64,000 bases of DNA from Thysanoteuthis rhombus (GCA_963457665.1 OY735202.1:51040781-51104780), one strand, 5' to 3'. Positions 10,700 to 23,232 are shown, counted from the stretch's first letter. Translations and numbers: made by a program. The notes: generated by a model not told the origin, from the letters alone.

Positions 10700-12700
10700 T
10701 TGGGGTTACAAGCTTTTTGAAGTAGTCCTTCTTGTGCAGTTTCTTGTTAATGATCTTTGACCAACAAACATTACAGAATTTTCTCAGGCAAACATTGTGA
10801 AAGACTATGTTGTTCCTCATCACTCTCTAATCAGAGCCATGCAAAAGCACTGACTTTACAATAACATTATAGACCCTCAACTTTGTTCTAGGATAAACTG
10901 TTTGGACTTCCAGATGGAATGGGGTTTACAATTCTTGCTTTGTATTATCTGGCAATGATATCTTTCTGAGCTCCACTGTCATGATGCTTCCAAAATATGG
11001 ATGGATGGGAATTCTTTTCAAGCGAGAGCAAAGGGCTCGATTTGCTCAAAATTTTACAGATTGAAAGCACAAGTGCTTATTTCCTCCAAAAGTCTTTTTA
11101 TAAAATCACATAGCATGCAATTTTAAAGAAATATTGTTTTCAGACATTCTTGGCAGCAAATATATCAATTGCCTGAATTTCCTCACTGTTTTATATGAAT
11201 TTGTTATGGCACTCACCTCCTATGCTTTACCTGGCTTGTAGGAAACATCTCAAAACCCCACTATCATTTGTAGTTTGTTCAGCATAATCATTCTGTCAGT
11301 CAGATTTTTATAGTTATTAAAACACTTCATACCATAGAATTTTAGAGTTGTCTTCATGATAGGAGAGACTTTCAAAAGTTCTACGTTAGTAGACAGAAAA
11401 TGCTATTTAAAGTCTTTAAAGTACATGAGAGACACTTTTAGACCCTATCACTTTCCAACTGCTATCTATAGGTATTTACTAAGCTTCTTTTAGTCTTGTA
11501 CAAGGTTACAAGTGTAGAGCTCTCATTGAGGATTGAATTCACAACTCAATACTGATAGTCTACTGGACATGCTCACTGGCTATTATTCGATGGTATGGCA
11601 TAAGGTACCAAATAAGTATTTTCTGAGCTTAGTTTAGACTGGCATATATTTATGTATCTGTGTCAAAAAGTAGTTACCTTCCAAATCAATTGTTATACCA
11701 TCGAATTATTAATAGTATAATTATTTCTTTGGAAATAGAATAAAACTATTGGAGTTTTGAAATTGAAACATCTAAACAGAAGATGAAAATAAAGGTAAAT
11801 CTTCTTGAAACCAAAATAGGATTTTTGAGGAAATTATCATGTTATTATTATGTCTCTAATTGAGAATATTCCATAAGTAAGTACCTACTTTGATCTATCA
11901 TAATGGATGATGTTCTTAAGAATTTTATGGCAGTGGCCACTGTTATATGGATTTGATTACTAGTCAAAGAAAGAATTTGATCCCTAACGTGAATTACCCT
12001 TAAAGAACTCTGGTGGATTTTACAGTGTATCTTCAAAATTGAAACATGAAGTAATTCATGAATTCAGATAACAAAAAACAGTTACATTATTTACATATTT
12101 TTTTAGTGTCTAATCTATTTTGAATATCAACTTCATCAAAGGTATCATTTCCTATCAAAAATATTACTCTTCTGCCTGGTGCTAAAACGGAAGTTGTTCT
12201 TTTTATTGCTTAAAGGAAGTGAGGTCTGAAAATGTGGGACAACTTTGGTATTTTCAAATTCAAATCTATAGATTTATTTAGTTTCATACTTAGTTAAGTA
12301 GTTTTGTATTTAGTTCTTTGATAATTTTAGCTAAATGAAAGTGAGGCACTACAAGAGCATAGAATATATGCTAATTCTTCCTATTATTCGATTTCCATTC
12401 TCTCTTATCCTAATGAGAACACTAATCCAAACAGACGAATATATAATAATGACAATTCCTCAGAAATTCAGACAGAGATTGATAGAAGTTCTGATTTCAA
12501 GCTAGAGTAAATAGCCTTGTTCTTACTCATCTTTTTTGTAATCCAGCATATCAAAATATGATCAAATTCCCTTTAAGATGAGTCTCTAGTCTTGAAAAAA
12601 AGATGTCTTACAAATATTTCCATTAAAAAAAAAAAATCATGGTAATAACCCTTCCAATTCCCTACAAACAAGATGGACAGAAATACATTCAAAACCGCTC
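10700..12700. other. Non-coding stretch, nothing recognised
   Basis: It is AT-rich sequence with only short random ORFs. A few words in the first 300 bp may be a continuation of the Penelope-flanking repeat. I find no exon, RNA or further transposon motif. Confidence 0.4.
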
Positions 12701-12705
12701 GTTAT

Positions 12706-12950
12706 GATCACTTTGGGACAGGGTCTTTTAAATTACAATAACTGGCTGATAACATTAAAGAAAGCATATAAAAATTAAAAGAATCTGTAGTCTTTGTTGT
12801 AAATTTACATTCATTATTATAAACAGCTTTACATTTCAAAAAGTTAATATAAAATTTATTGATGATATTTATATTATTCTTAATTCATTTTGAATAACGT
12901 CTTTGGGACAGAATGACTTTGATAACAATAACTGTTTGATAACATTATCT
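12706..12950 (+). repeat. Diverged short direct repeat, ~50 bp, 190 bp apart
   Basis: 'ctttgggacagggtctttt' followed by 'acaataactggctgataaca' (12709-12757) recurs as 'ctttgggacagaatgactt' followed by 'acaataactgtttgataaca' (12901-12945). No function is apparent. It may be the remains of a local duplication. Confidence 0.55.
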
Positions 12951-13474
12951 GTGATTATGATAAAGGGTATCCACTGTATTATGAAAAGAGACAAGAATTA
13001 GTTAATGGTTTGTGATTTCTGTTCAAAGCAAAACTACACCTGTTTCTGATTAGTCATTATTGATTTTGAAAAAGTGTATTCAAAACAATCTTTATGAAGG
13101 TGTAAAAATCTCATTTCAAGCTATGCAAATTTTTTTTCCAGTTTTCATTGAGATTAGATACATAACATAATACATTCAAGTTCTTTTTTTCTGACTCAAT
13201 TCTTTCATTAAACTTACAGCTACAATTCAGAAAAATGGAATATTTTGTTTTTTGCAAATAACTTTCATGTTTCTCACTCAAATTTATTCAAAATTGGACA
13301 GTTTACTCTTAAAAGTATCTCAATTTGATATACATAAATAATCTGGCATTTCCTCCCTGACAAATGAAATTTATCCAATCATTTACATATGAGGTCATTT
13401 CATGAGTATCTTCAGGAAGTTTTGGTATGAAAAGAGTGGAATTTTTGGTTTTCAACTTGTTGTCATCCAGTATC

Positions 13475-14450
13475 ATAGATAGTAAGTGTTAAGGATCTAT
13501 CAGAGACACAAAAAGCAGTCATTCATATATTATGAGGAGCTGGTAAGACTCAAAAGGAGATAGCTATTGAGGTGGGATGCTTTTGTTCTGCTATCTTGAA
13601 GATAACAAGAAGAACTTGTTCAAAATGGTCCTAAGTTCCAAAGTCATGATAACAACTAGAGATGAATGTCTGCTGAAGAGGATTCTTATGTCCAAATGAT
13701 TTGATTCACCAATTGTGGTGAAATTTCCCAAACCTGGAATGATGCTGATGTAGCTATTTCTCAATCTACAACACCCCGGAGACTCCATCCGCTCAGATAC
13801 GACAACAGGATACCAATCTCAATACCACTACTCACTTTTAAGCAGAAAAGGAAACATTTAATCTGGGCTAGTGAACTCAAAATTTGGTCTGTTGATCAAA
13901 GGAACCAAGTCATTTTCAGTGGTGAATCGAAATTCTGTATTCAATTCAGTGATTGTAGCTCCTGCATTAAGGGGAGATTCCATGAGAAGTATAATGCCTT
14001 GTGCATGAAAAAAAAAGTGTAAAGTTTGTGATGGTTGAGGGTTATATGTCTACCACTGGTATTGGAATGATCTGTTTGTTTGTTTTTAAATCAGTCAATG
14101 CTTCTGTCAATCAGGATATCCTAGCCATTACTTCTTTATTCCATACTTTGAGGACAAGTTTGAGGACAATGACTGTATCTTTCATCATGACTATACTCCA
14201 CCCAACACTGTGAAATCTACAGAAAAAAGGTTGGGAGTTAAGAAGATACCTGTTCTCAATTGGTCTGAAAATAGCCCAGATGCAAATCCGAAAGGAAATC
14301 TGTGGAGAATAATCAAGAGGAGATTGGAGAAATACTATTCATCCAATCTTGAAGAATTGAAGTCATCATGAAAGTGTAGGCACTAGTGACACCGGAGGAT
14401 TGCCATAGATTGATTGGTTTGCTACCACAATGATAGTAAATGCAAAAGTT
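13475..14450 (+). pseudogene. Tc1-type transposase pseudogene
   Basis: The order of domains is that of a Tc1-like transposase, read in shifting frames. At 13490-13600 is the N-terminal helix-turn-helix (ETQKAVIHIL, GKTQKEIAIEVGC). Around 13830-13950 is FKQKRK and WASELKIWS followed by QVIFSGESKF, where S-x-E-S-K-F is the region of the first catalytic Asp (here apparently replaced by Gly). At 14035-14140 is GYMSTTGIGMICLF and VNASVNQDIL. Around 14170-14220 is the 'IFHHDYTPP' block. At 14270-14360 is NWSENSPDANP and NLWRIIKRRLEKYYSSNLEELK, the final catalytic region. Stops and frameshifts rule out function. Full-length Tc1 transposases are about 340 residues, and this remnant spans most of that length. 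Clear terminal inverted repeats were not established. Confidence 0.88.
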
Positions 14451-14529
14451 GTGGGAACAAAGTATTAATATACTAATACAGTTCTTCACAATTGTGTTCA
14501 TCAATAAATACTTCATCTTGATGAAAAAA

Positions 14530-16100
14530 GTGACTCATTTTTTTTATTGTAAGTAGCTATAACTATCTTCAAACTTCGATTTTTCTAATTTTCAAAATGT
14601 ATATTTTTTATTCTTTCTAAACTGTGTTTCAACTGAAACTTATATGAATACATTGTGAAAAAGAGTGACATAGTGAAATGGAAAAATATTCACCTAGAGT
14701 ATTTTTTGTATAATTTTTGTGTTTTTTTTTTTAATGTAAATCAACTGCTATTTAAAATTATGATAGGCTGCAAATGATTGATGTAGATGACAATGCATGT
14801 TTTTTCACCACACCACTGAAGTGCATTTTAATCTTGAAAATTATACTGCATTTTGGATTATGTCCCCTTGTATTTTCCATAATCATCACTCAATTATAAA
14901 CATTCTATTCTATATTGCTACCCTTAAAACGAGCTGATTGAGAATGTTAAAATCTTTTTTTTCATTTTTTTCAATGCAAAATGGAGGACATTTCTAGTGC
15001 AGTTTAGTTGACCAATGATAAAACTAAGTAATTTCCCTCAAATTATCTGCATTTGACAATAATTTTACTTCTGGAAGAATTTGAACCCAGAACCTTAAAT
15101 TCAATTTGTTTTTTATTGACATGGAAAATGGTGTCATGATTAAATTTTTGCTGAATATAGGAAACAATGACTTTATAACAGTCAAAATCCCACTTGTAAT
15201 TAATGAGACTATGTTATTCTTTTTGTTTAGACAAAAATTTGGCCTAATATATTTCTAGAAAAACAAAAAAAAATCGATCACCATTTAAAAAAATTTATTT
15301 ACATTTCTAAAATCAGGGAGCAGTTTTTCAGTGAAAATCTTTGTCCATACCTACATGGAGAGAAAAAGGAAATAGAAAAAATCAATAAGTTGTATGTACA
15401 TTTTTATATATTACTATGATAATGTGGGTAAAAGTGTTAATAATAGTTCATTTACTCTCTTTTTATTGATTCTATGTTGAAAATAAATGAAGTTCTATGA
15501 TTATATATGATTTCTGAGGAGAATACAGTAGACAAGTGTTACGCATTATGACATATGTCTGATCAGGAATTATTCGTTGTCTCAGAAATGAAACAAGAAA
15601 AATAATGAAACAAGAAAATAAGATGTTGGAATTGTTTTTTATTTTCTTACTTTTTTGTATAAGCCTGTTGGTGATGTAGATGTCAGACTTACCAATATAT
15701 TTCCTGGGATACTTGATTTTATGACATTATGTTTTTGGGTGTAGCTAATCTTCTAGACATTGTAGATAATTATGATTTCCCCCCTCATTTGGTTGGGACA
15801 ATCTTTAATTACTTGACCACTTTGAATGCTTGCGTTTGGTACACAGAATGAACTTAAACTAAATTGTTGTTGTACGACTCAGTACTGAATCAGTTTATGT
15901 TGTATTTTTTTCTTTCCACCCAGACAAGAAAGTTATTCTTGGAAAGCTTTTCCATGACATATTTTTTGTCAATAAAGCACTGTGTATTGTAAGATCAGAT
16001 TTAGCAAATATTGTAGTATAAAGTTCTCAGCCAAGATACCTTTTAGATGCCAAAGAGTATAGCTATCAGAATATACACATTGTTATACTGCCACTGATCT
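14530..16100. other. Non-coding stretch, nothing recognised
   Basis: It is AT-rich with several poly-A/T runs. It may include the 3' flank or inverted repeat of the Tc1 remnant in its first 100 bp. No coding or RNA feature can be supported. Confidence 0.4.
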
Positions 16101-16328
16101 TCATTGCATGTATTTTAGGGTTTTGAGAAAGGGTTATGTAAATTCGGATAATAGAACATACAAAAGTGTATGTAAAGGAAAGGTAGTAAGGACCTTCTCC
16201 CTTTATCATAGCAAAGAGGAGAATGTTAACATTTACAGAAGAAGTAGAGACTCATCTAGATCAGCTTTTGTATCTGCAAGTCCACTTTTCTGTATAAAAA
16301 AAAAAATCATCGTAAGTTCCGGAATGTT

Positions 16329-16349
16329 TTCTCTCTCTCTCTCTCTTTC
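16329..16349 (+). repeat. (CT)n microsatellite
   Basis: It is a short CT run of about ten units. It creates the low-complexity SLSLS or RERERE stretches in overlapping chance ORFs on both strands. Confidence 0.8.
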
Positions 16350-16566
16350 TACTTGGCATGAGAAGGTCATCTACCTTTTTTATTACTGCCAGAGCCAACT
16401 CCTTCGTGACCTCATTGAACTCTCTCCAAATACTTGTGGATCTCGAGACCTCTGACTGCAAATTGTGCTTCCTACTTAACTGCATATTGCTCCTGGGGTC
16501 TCATTTTGCAGACTCATTTCCTTTTCTCCCAAGATCCTCGGAATCCTAATTAGTGAATCCCTATAT

Positions 16567-16622
16567 GCCCTCCACTTCCAATTAAGTACAATGGCAACCC
16601 TACTCCAGACTATACAACAACA
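16567..16622 (+). repeat. ~57 bp direct repeat, left copy
   Basis: 'ccctccacttccaattaagt' and 'caaccctactccag' recur at 17153-17213 with the same spacing. The left copy ends exactly where a family A head ('aggtctggttagtcactcaa') begins at 16621. Confidence 0.65.
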
Positions 16623-16655
16623 GGTCTGGTTAGTCACTCAATAGAACCCATCAAT
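16621..16655 (+). repeat. Family A head fragment
   Basis: 'aggtctggttagtcactcaa' and 'tagaaccc' are a perfect family A start. Unrelated sequence follows after about 35 bp. Confidence 0.75.
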
Positions 16656-16845
16656 AGATTAGAAACATTTTTTTAAGACATTTCAAGTGAATAGCCTGAT
16701 GATATCTTAGGAACACCAACTTATCATATTGTCTACCAGTATTACACCCTTATTGCATAACATTTGTGAGTGTTAGTTTTAATATGGTACTTCTCTGCTT
16801 GGCTCTCTGATGAAGTCATCTAACAACCAATATCAGATGAAGACA

Positions 16846-17150
16846 AGTTTGGTTAGTCACTCACTAGAAACTGTCATGTGACCAATGTTTTTTGGCAGCA
16901 TGTCATCTTGGGGATGATCAATTAAAAAATTAGGAAAAAGAATGATCGAGGAATATGTTACTTCTCTTGTTTTTTGTTGGGCAGTGATCACTAAAAAGTC
17001 TGAATTTTTCAAAAACCATAAAAATACATCTTTTCTAGATATAACAAGAAGTAAATGCTTAGATTTTCAGCTCTCTAGCTCAATTAAAAACTAAAGAAAC
17101 CCATGTTGGTAGTTTTTGTGACTGTTTCTCATACACTGACAGTTTCTGAT
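16846..17150 (+). repeat. Family A dispersed repeat with internal deletion
   Basis: The head 'ggttagtcactcactagaaa' is followed by the complete first half ('gtgaccaatgttttttggca', 'gggcagtgatcactaaaaag'). The middle segment ('ggacacaaactaagg' to the G-rich part) is missing. The copy resumes at 'tctagatataacaagaagta' and ends near 'gacagtttctgat'. Confidence 0.82.
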
Positions 17151-17152
17151 AT

Positions 17153-17213
17153 TCCGTCCACTTTCAATGATGCACTATAGTAACCCTACTCCAGCCAATA
17201 TAATAATACATTT
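17153..17213 (+). repeat. ~57 bp direct repeat, right copy
   Basis: It is the partner of 16567-16622 and begins within 3 bp of the tail of the family A copy at 16846-17150. Confidence 0.65.
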
Positions 17214-17219
17214 ATACTA

Positions 17220-18230
17220 CTTTAGTTGCAAGAATTGGGTCTTTTATTTTTAAATCCAAGACATGACCAACATCCTCAAAAGTATTGAGTGTCAGCTCAA
17301 TAACAGATTTGATTCTTCGCCATAACTTTTTAAATTAACAAATTAATGATTATCTACCCTAATTCTGTCATAATTATGTTTGACAAAACAATCACTGATG
17401 TGGTATCTGTGTTTACCTATCTTTCAGCAAGTATAATCTTTTATCAAAATTAAGTATATTTTTAGTGCAACAATCTATAATTAGCTTTTTAGAGTTCATT
17501 TAGACAAGGTAATGTGTAACTTTGGAATTTCACCAGGTTTCTTGGGGAGCAACGACAGGAGAAATTAACTCCATTCATTATATTTTGTAGGTAAAGTAGA
17601 TGAACATTGGAACACTGATAAAACTACTCAAGACTCTTGTTGGGAAATCAAATATTGATTACCTACAAATATCTTTTTCTGAGTTGCTTTCATTTTTATG
17701 CCTAAACTTTCTTCAAGAGATAGAGATGGAGTAAAAAGCGTTCATGAGATAGCCAAAACATTTCTTTGTAAAGATCAAACAGGCTTGAACAAATAAAGCC
17801 ACATAAAGTTAAAACTTTTGAGATAAGATCAAATAATGATGTGCCTTGCTTATAACAATCCAACTAGAAAAGACAATGAAAAATAATGGCTAAAAACACT
17901 TCTATCATCACCAATCATCGTAAATATTTTTGAAGGGTTGTTATGAAAATGAATGACTTTGAATAAAAGTTGTTTTCAGATGACATTGCTAAAACCAAAA
18001 GGACTTTTCACTGATGAACTTCAAAATAACTTGTTTGATCAGTTAGGAATAAAATCAAAACCATTGTTCTGCTTTCTGAACCTAAATTTCACATCTTTTT
18101 TCATTATTCTGATACATACAAAATCATTACAGACTTTGCAGAAAATACTCCAATGAAAGTGGACATGGGCTATAAAAAACTTGCTGAAGAACTGGTTGTT
18201 CATATCATAGGAAAATAGCATTGGAACTAC
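17220..18230. other. Non-coding stretch, nothing recognised
   Basis: There are short random ORFs only. No transposon motif, exon-like block with splice sites or RNA gene is visible. Confidence 0.45.
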
Positions 18231-18236
18231 CTTTTT

Positions 18237-18237
<1 letters not shown>

Positions 18238-18274
<37 letters not shown>

Positions 18275-18282
18275 GTGTGTGA
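18238..18282 (+). repeat. (GT)n microsatellite
   Basis: It is a run of about 22 GT units with one GC interruption. Confidence 0.95.
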
Positions 18283-18884
18283 TATTTCATTTCTTTTGTC
18301 TTGCTTGGTGGTAATGGCATCTGACCACTTAAGGCTAATTAACATTGATGGAAGACAGATAAGGTGACCCTATATATAATTGGGTAGCAGACCAGTGCAA
18401 AGTGATCAATAGTCCCTGGTAAGCTTGAATCCAAACAGGAAACCCATTCTGTAGTGGCCACACACACATACAGGTACAAAAAGAATGACCAACTTTTTTC
18501 AACCAACATATGATACTTTTCATCCCAGTCATATTGATTAGTGTTTTGAAATAACAAGTCACTCATTTGACAGAGAATGAACAAAAGTTATCTTATTTTC
18601 CTATGAATCATGTTTGCATTGTTTTTCACGTGGGGGTGTAAAAAAACGGTTGCCCCTATCATGCAGAGCTCCTTGTATGGTCCTCTTTCTCGGCTGTATC
18701 TATTCCCTCACAAGTTACCCACCGCAGATTTTATGGCAAACACCTCTCATCTCTCTTGGAAGACGTATCCTGGCAACTCCCTGACCAGAGATTCTTAGTA
18801 CTTTAGGACTTTTGACAACTTAACTCTATGAGAAAGACCACAGATGTACCATCTTTCTATTGTGATTATAATTTTAAAAAATAG

Positions 18885-19350
18885 CTCAGGAAATTAGTTG
18901 ATAGCCTAAGAAACAGGAGATTTTTGAAAAATCAAATTATGATTAACAAGAATTAAATTAAGACTCATCAACACAGTCCATAATTGGAAAATCGTTGTGT
19001 GAAAATTTGAAGTCATGCTAAATATTCTATTGAAGAATAAATATGGTTAGAATAAATTCTATTTATGACACCACTGACCTTTTTCACTGGAAAAAATCTA
19101 AAATAGAATAAGAAAGCACTGAAAAATCTAGATTCAGGAGTATCTAAATGTTACTCATAAACCTATCAAAATAAAGCCCTCAAAAGGTCCAAAAAACTTC
19201 TTCTCCAAAAATAAAAATGAGAATTTTAGAGGGGGTCTAGTGGAGTACTGTTGTCAATTTTCAAGTCTGTAGACAAAACAGTATGGCCAGGAGACCTGCA
19301 ACACACAAACACCCAAAAAAGGGTAGAACCCTTCACCGCCTTTGGTGGCT
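18885..19350 (+). repeat. Dispersed repeat family B, copy 1
   Basis: It shares a long series of words with 40820-41190: 'gaataaatatggttagaata', 'aaaatctaaaatagaataag', 'aatctagattcagga', 'ttttagagggggtctagtgg', 'attttcaagtctgtagac' and 'tatggccaggagacctgcaa'. It ends near 'cctttggtggct'. It is non-coding, and the element class is unknown. Confidence 0.75.
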
Positions 19351-19516
19351 ATGATTGTTCAATTTTAAAATTATTGAATGACAAATTTTCCAAGAATTAA
19401 AACTATCAATAATCAAATCTTAAAGGTATATTTGCATAGAATTTCACAGAAACAAAATCATTGAATTTCTGTAAGGTTATATTCAAATCAAGGTCAATAA
19501 CAAAAACCATTATAGC

Positions 19517-19643
19517 TGTTCTGGTTAGTCACTCAATAGAAACTGGGAAATTGAAAACAAAAAGAAGAATTTTTTTCTAGATATAATGAGCAAATATTTA
19601 GATTTGCAGCCTTCTGGCTTCATTGGTGAGGCCTGTATGCATA

Positions 19644-19699
<56 letters not shown>

Positions 19700-19724
19700 A
19701 CTGTTTTGGTTGACAGTTTCTAAT
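19517..19724 (+). repeat. Family A, short deleted copy with embedded microsatellite
   Basis: The head 'ctggttagtcactcaataga' jumps directly to the second half ('tttctagatataatgagca', 'gccttctggcttcattggtg'). In place of the usual ATACATACATAGCCAGCC it carries (CA)n then (TA)n (19643-19695). The tail 'ttttggttgacagtttctaa' is intact. Confidence 0.85.
19643..19695 (+). repeat. (CA)n(TA)n compound microsatellite inside family A
   Basis: About 11 CA units pass directly into about 16 TA units, inside the short family A copy at 19517-19724. Confidence 0.95.
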
Positions 19725-19729
19725 TATTA

Positions 19730-21675
19730 CAGTTTGTTATCCAAGCAAATAGATGAATCCCTTTTTTTTAATGAGAAAGTCAAGAAATTCATCACAGTAT
19801 TTGAACACAGTCACTCAGTGAAGGCTACATGAAGAGCAAATAACATAAGCCATGGACTATATATCCCAGAAACAGAGCACTTAAAATCTTTCAATGCAGT
19901 AAAATTAAATACAGTATACTTAAAAACATTATCCCTAAGGATCCTTAATGACCGACAGCTATAAGAAATGACAAGATAATGATCAATCTTTATGATGATA
20001 AAAATAACTGTAATGATTTCCAATCATATTCATATTCACTAATGATAAACTTCAAGAAGCTAATTTCAAAAATACGGTTATAATGATGGCATTGAATGAT
20101 AAATTGTCACACAACTTCATCTGCATTGGTTGCTTCAGAGTTCTTTGGTAGCTTAGGTGACAGCTGCTAAACCGGAGCCAAATAAAACGGTGAGACAAAA
20201 CGATATACAATGGAAGATGGAGATAAGGAGGGGGGGGCAGAACAAACACTTCCCACTTGTTGATGAATGAACATCTGCTGTGGAAAAGAAATGCACATTG
20301 TTGTACCAATGCTGTGACACTGAGGGCATAGCGTTATCAGAACCCATGATGTTGTGATGAATGCAATGGTTCTTTATGGATTTGCATCTCATGAAAGATT
20401 TAGGGTGTGAAATGGCAAATGATGTGCTGCTGAGAAAGAAATGTTATGCGCATTACCAATTACTTGCGTACAGACAATGAAAACCTTGTGTATTAACAAA
20501 TAACATCTTTTTTTTTTAAATTTTTGCTTCATGCATCTAGGAAAACCTTTGGTCTGTCAAAGACATGGACTTGCTGGCAAAAGGTACTTGCAGATTCAAA
20601 AACCCTCAAAGAATAAAATTGAATTGATCATCAAAAAATATGCTTGAATCCGAATTCCTATGCACTGTGACTACAGTGGATTAACATTTCTTAATCATTC
20701 TTTTTCACTTCTGTTTGTTTAATTTTTTCTATCTCAGTCAGTTGGCCTAATGGCTATCAGTTCTCCTTCCTTTAGCCTTTCTCTTTCACTCATAATTTCT
20801 ACTACATACTGATTGACCTGTATTTCCAAGCAGAGATTCTTCTGACTCTTCTAAGAAGCCAGCCAAAATGCTCCCATTTATGACAACTTGACTCCTTTCA
20901 GCTGTCAACGCAAATTGTTCAATTATATGTACACTATAGTTTCAGAAATATTATGTACATAACATTATACATATTGTAACACTACTCTAGCTGTAACACT
21001 TACATCAATCAATTCCAAAATACTGAAAATCCCTTTTTCTTAATTTTCTTCAATGCAAAACATACAGAATGGCTACCAAAACTTGCTAAAACAAAAAATA
21101 GCAAAATTCAGTGTTTACTCATCCAATGTTTCCTTAACTACCCAAACTATTTAGTTTCTTAGTGCAAAAAATGACAATTGATAGGTAAGTGGTGGAATAA
21201 TGCTACAGTCAATGCATAACTATAGGAAAGGCTGACAACTTGCTTACATATACTGGCTTAAAATGGAATCAGTATCAAAATACAACAATAGTTATCATTT
21301 CTTTTTCCCCTATTGCCAGAATTTACTATGTCAATAAATATGCAATGAAGAAATAAATAAATCCTACCCATGATATCATGTATTACATGAAATTCCAGCA
21401 TATACTAGAAAGTATACTAATGGAGCAAGAAAAAGAAGACCTTACCTATCATGTTGGACAATAGTAAGCTTAGCCAACTTCCTCAAAATGGTTTTCCTGA
21501 CAGCAGACCTTTAGAAGTTCAAGCCTAACATTAATAGTTCCTTGGCACTTTTTCTCAGCTCTTGATAGTCTAAGTGCATAGACCTCAATAGTCTTGATTT
21601 TCAAAAAGAGCATATTGACAACCTCCAAAATTGCTTTTATCACTGTTTAATGTCAAACAAAGCAGGTAGTAAGAA
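19730..21675. other. Non-coding stretch, nothing recognised
   Basis: Only chance ORFs are present. No recognised transposon, exon or RNA gene could be supported. Confidence 0.45.
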
Positions 21676-21680
21676 TGTAC

Positions 21681-22079
21681 AGGCTTGGTTGGTCACTCAA
21701 AAGAAACCATCATGTGACCAATGTCTTTTGCTAGTATGCCATGTTGGGGATGATCAATCAAAAAATTGGGAAATAGGGATAATAGATAGATTTGTTACAT
21801 CTGTCGCCTTTTATTGGGCAGTGGCCGCTTAAAAGTCTGATACGAAAAAACGAACATGAACTCTGCTGAACACACACTAAGGGATAGTGTTATGTTTAGC
21901 ATAAACTTACATTGCAAATTAAACTTCCCACTCAAAAACTTATCTGGGGTTTAATTTTAAAGAAAGACCTCATAAGGTGTAAATGTTTATATTTTCAGGC
22001 CTCTAGCTCCATTGGTGTGGCTATGTACATAGAAAATACTTAAAAACTGTTGACAGTTTTGGTTGATGGTTTCTAATAA
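21681..22079 (+). repeat. Family A dispersed repeat, full-length
   Basis: Head ('aggcttggttggtcactcaa') and tail ('gacagttttggttgatggtt' then 'tctaat') are both present. It includes 'gccatgttggggatgatcaa', 'gggcagtggccgctt', 'acactaagggatagtg' and 'tcaggcctctagctccattg'. This is one of the best copies for building a consensus. Confidence 0.88.
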
Positions 22080-22254
22080 CTGGAGAGCCTATATTGTAGT
22101 TTAATTACTGGTATCAGGTATAAAAAAAAAACTTGTTGAATGCAACTTGATAAAATGCAATCTCTAACCTCAAGGCTGGAGCAGAAAAGTAAATTTTGAT
22201 AACTGATATAAGTTTTTATAGAGACCATATATATCTTAATCAGAGACTGCAATA

Positions 22255-22380
22255 TTAAAAACCTTCAAACAAAACTATCAACATTGGTTTCTTCAGTTTT
22301 CAAGTGAGTCTGGCTGGCTGGCTGGCAGGCTGGCTGTCTGACTATGTATGATTATGTCATGTATACAGGCTACACCAATT
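22255..22380 (-). repeat. Family A tail fragment, reverse orientation
   Basis: 'aaaactatcaacattggttt' followed by 'cttcagttttcaagtgagtc' and a (GGCT)n expansion (22312-22335) is an inverted family A tail. At 22381 it meets a forward family A copy. Confidence 0.78.
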
Positions 22381-22700
22381 CTAAATAGAAACCATCACAT
22401 GACCAACAATTTTTTGGCAGCATGCAGTATTTTGGGTGATGAATTAAAAAATGGGAAAAAAAGGGTGATCAATGGATAAGTTACTTCTATCACCTTTTGT
22501 TGGGTAGTGATCACTGAAGAAGTCAGAATTTTCAGAAAGCAAACATGAATGCTGCTGGACACAAATTAAGGGATCAATTTGGCATAAACTTACATTGTTA
22601 ATTAAAACCTGCCCTGAAAACCTATAATCGGAAGGGATTTGAAAAAAAACAAAAAACACGTTTTTTCTAGAAATTCTTTAAAGTTGAATGTTTTTGAATG
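22381..22700 (+). repeat. Family A dispersed repeat, tail truncated
   Basis: It runs from 'aatagaaaccatcacatgac' through 'tgttgggtagtgatcactga', 'acacaaattaagggatcaat' and 'cttacattgttaattaaaac' to 'ttttttctagaaattc'. The last ~100 bp (the tail) are missing. Confidence 0.82.
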
Positions 22701-22849
22701 TTGAAGATCAGTAGTGTCCAGGCAAAAACCACATAAAGTCGATGCCCATGAAATTCTCACCATCTGAGTAAACACTACTATCAACATGGTTGAATAACAC
22801 AATCCTTTTGAGAAATGCAAAATTATAGGACCATAGCATATGCAAGCTA

Positions 22850-23118
22850 CTGAAAGAATTAAGGAGAGAGAAAATGCCAGAAAGAGTGGCAAAGCAAAAT
22901 AGGGAGAGAGTAAGAAAGAAACCTGAAGAGGAGCAGAAGGAGAAAGAGAAGACAAAAAGAGAAAGGATTACAAAGAGAAAGACAGACATAGTGTTAAAAA
23001 AGCGAGAAAAAGATGAGAGGCAAAGTGGGAGAGAAACAAAGTAGGATAGAGGAAGACATTGTGGCAAAGAGAAAGAGAGAAAGAAAAGGAGAGAATGAGA
23101 GAAAGAGAGAGAGTTGAA
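22850..23118 (+). repeat. Purine-rich (GAGAAA)-type low-complexity tract
   Basis: The plus strand is almost only G and A over some 270 bp. The overlapping minus-strand ORFs (up to 138 codons, rich in Ser, Leu and Phe) come from this composition and are not genes. Confidence 0.85.
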
Positions 23119-23232
23119 ATGCAATGTGAGAGTCTAGAGCTGGTGGAAATGCATTGTCTTCTTGATTCTTTTTCTTTGATGTAAAATAACAATTTTTGCT
23201 TTTTTTTTTTCTTCCTTCAGAAACTGAGCATT

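Noticed and set aside
16108..16549. Overlapping ORFs on both strands (115, 74 and 63 codons)
   Set aside because: They are partly created by a (CT)n run. The minus-strand frame had a faint LINE ORF1 look that could not be supported.
22602..23192. Minus-strand ORFs of 74-138 codons rich in Ser, Leu and Phe, resembling membrane proteins
   Set aside because: They come from a purine-rich low-complexity tract read on the opposite strand. There are no conserved motifs and no splice context.
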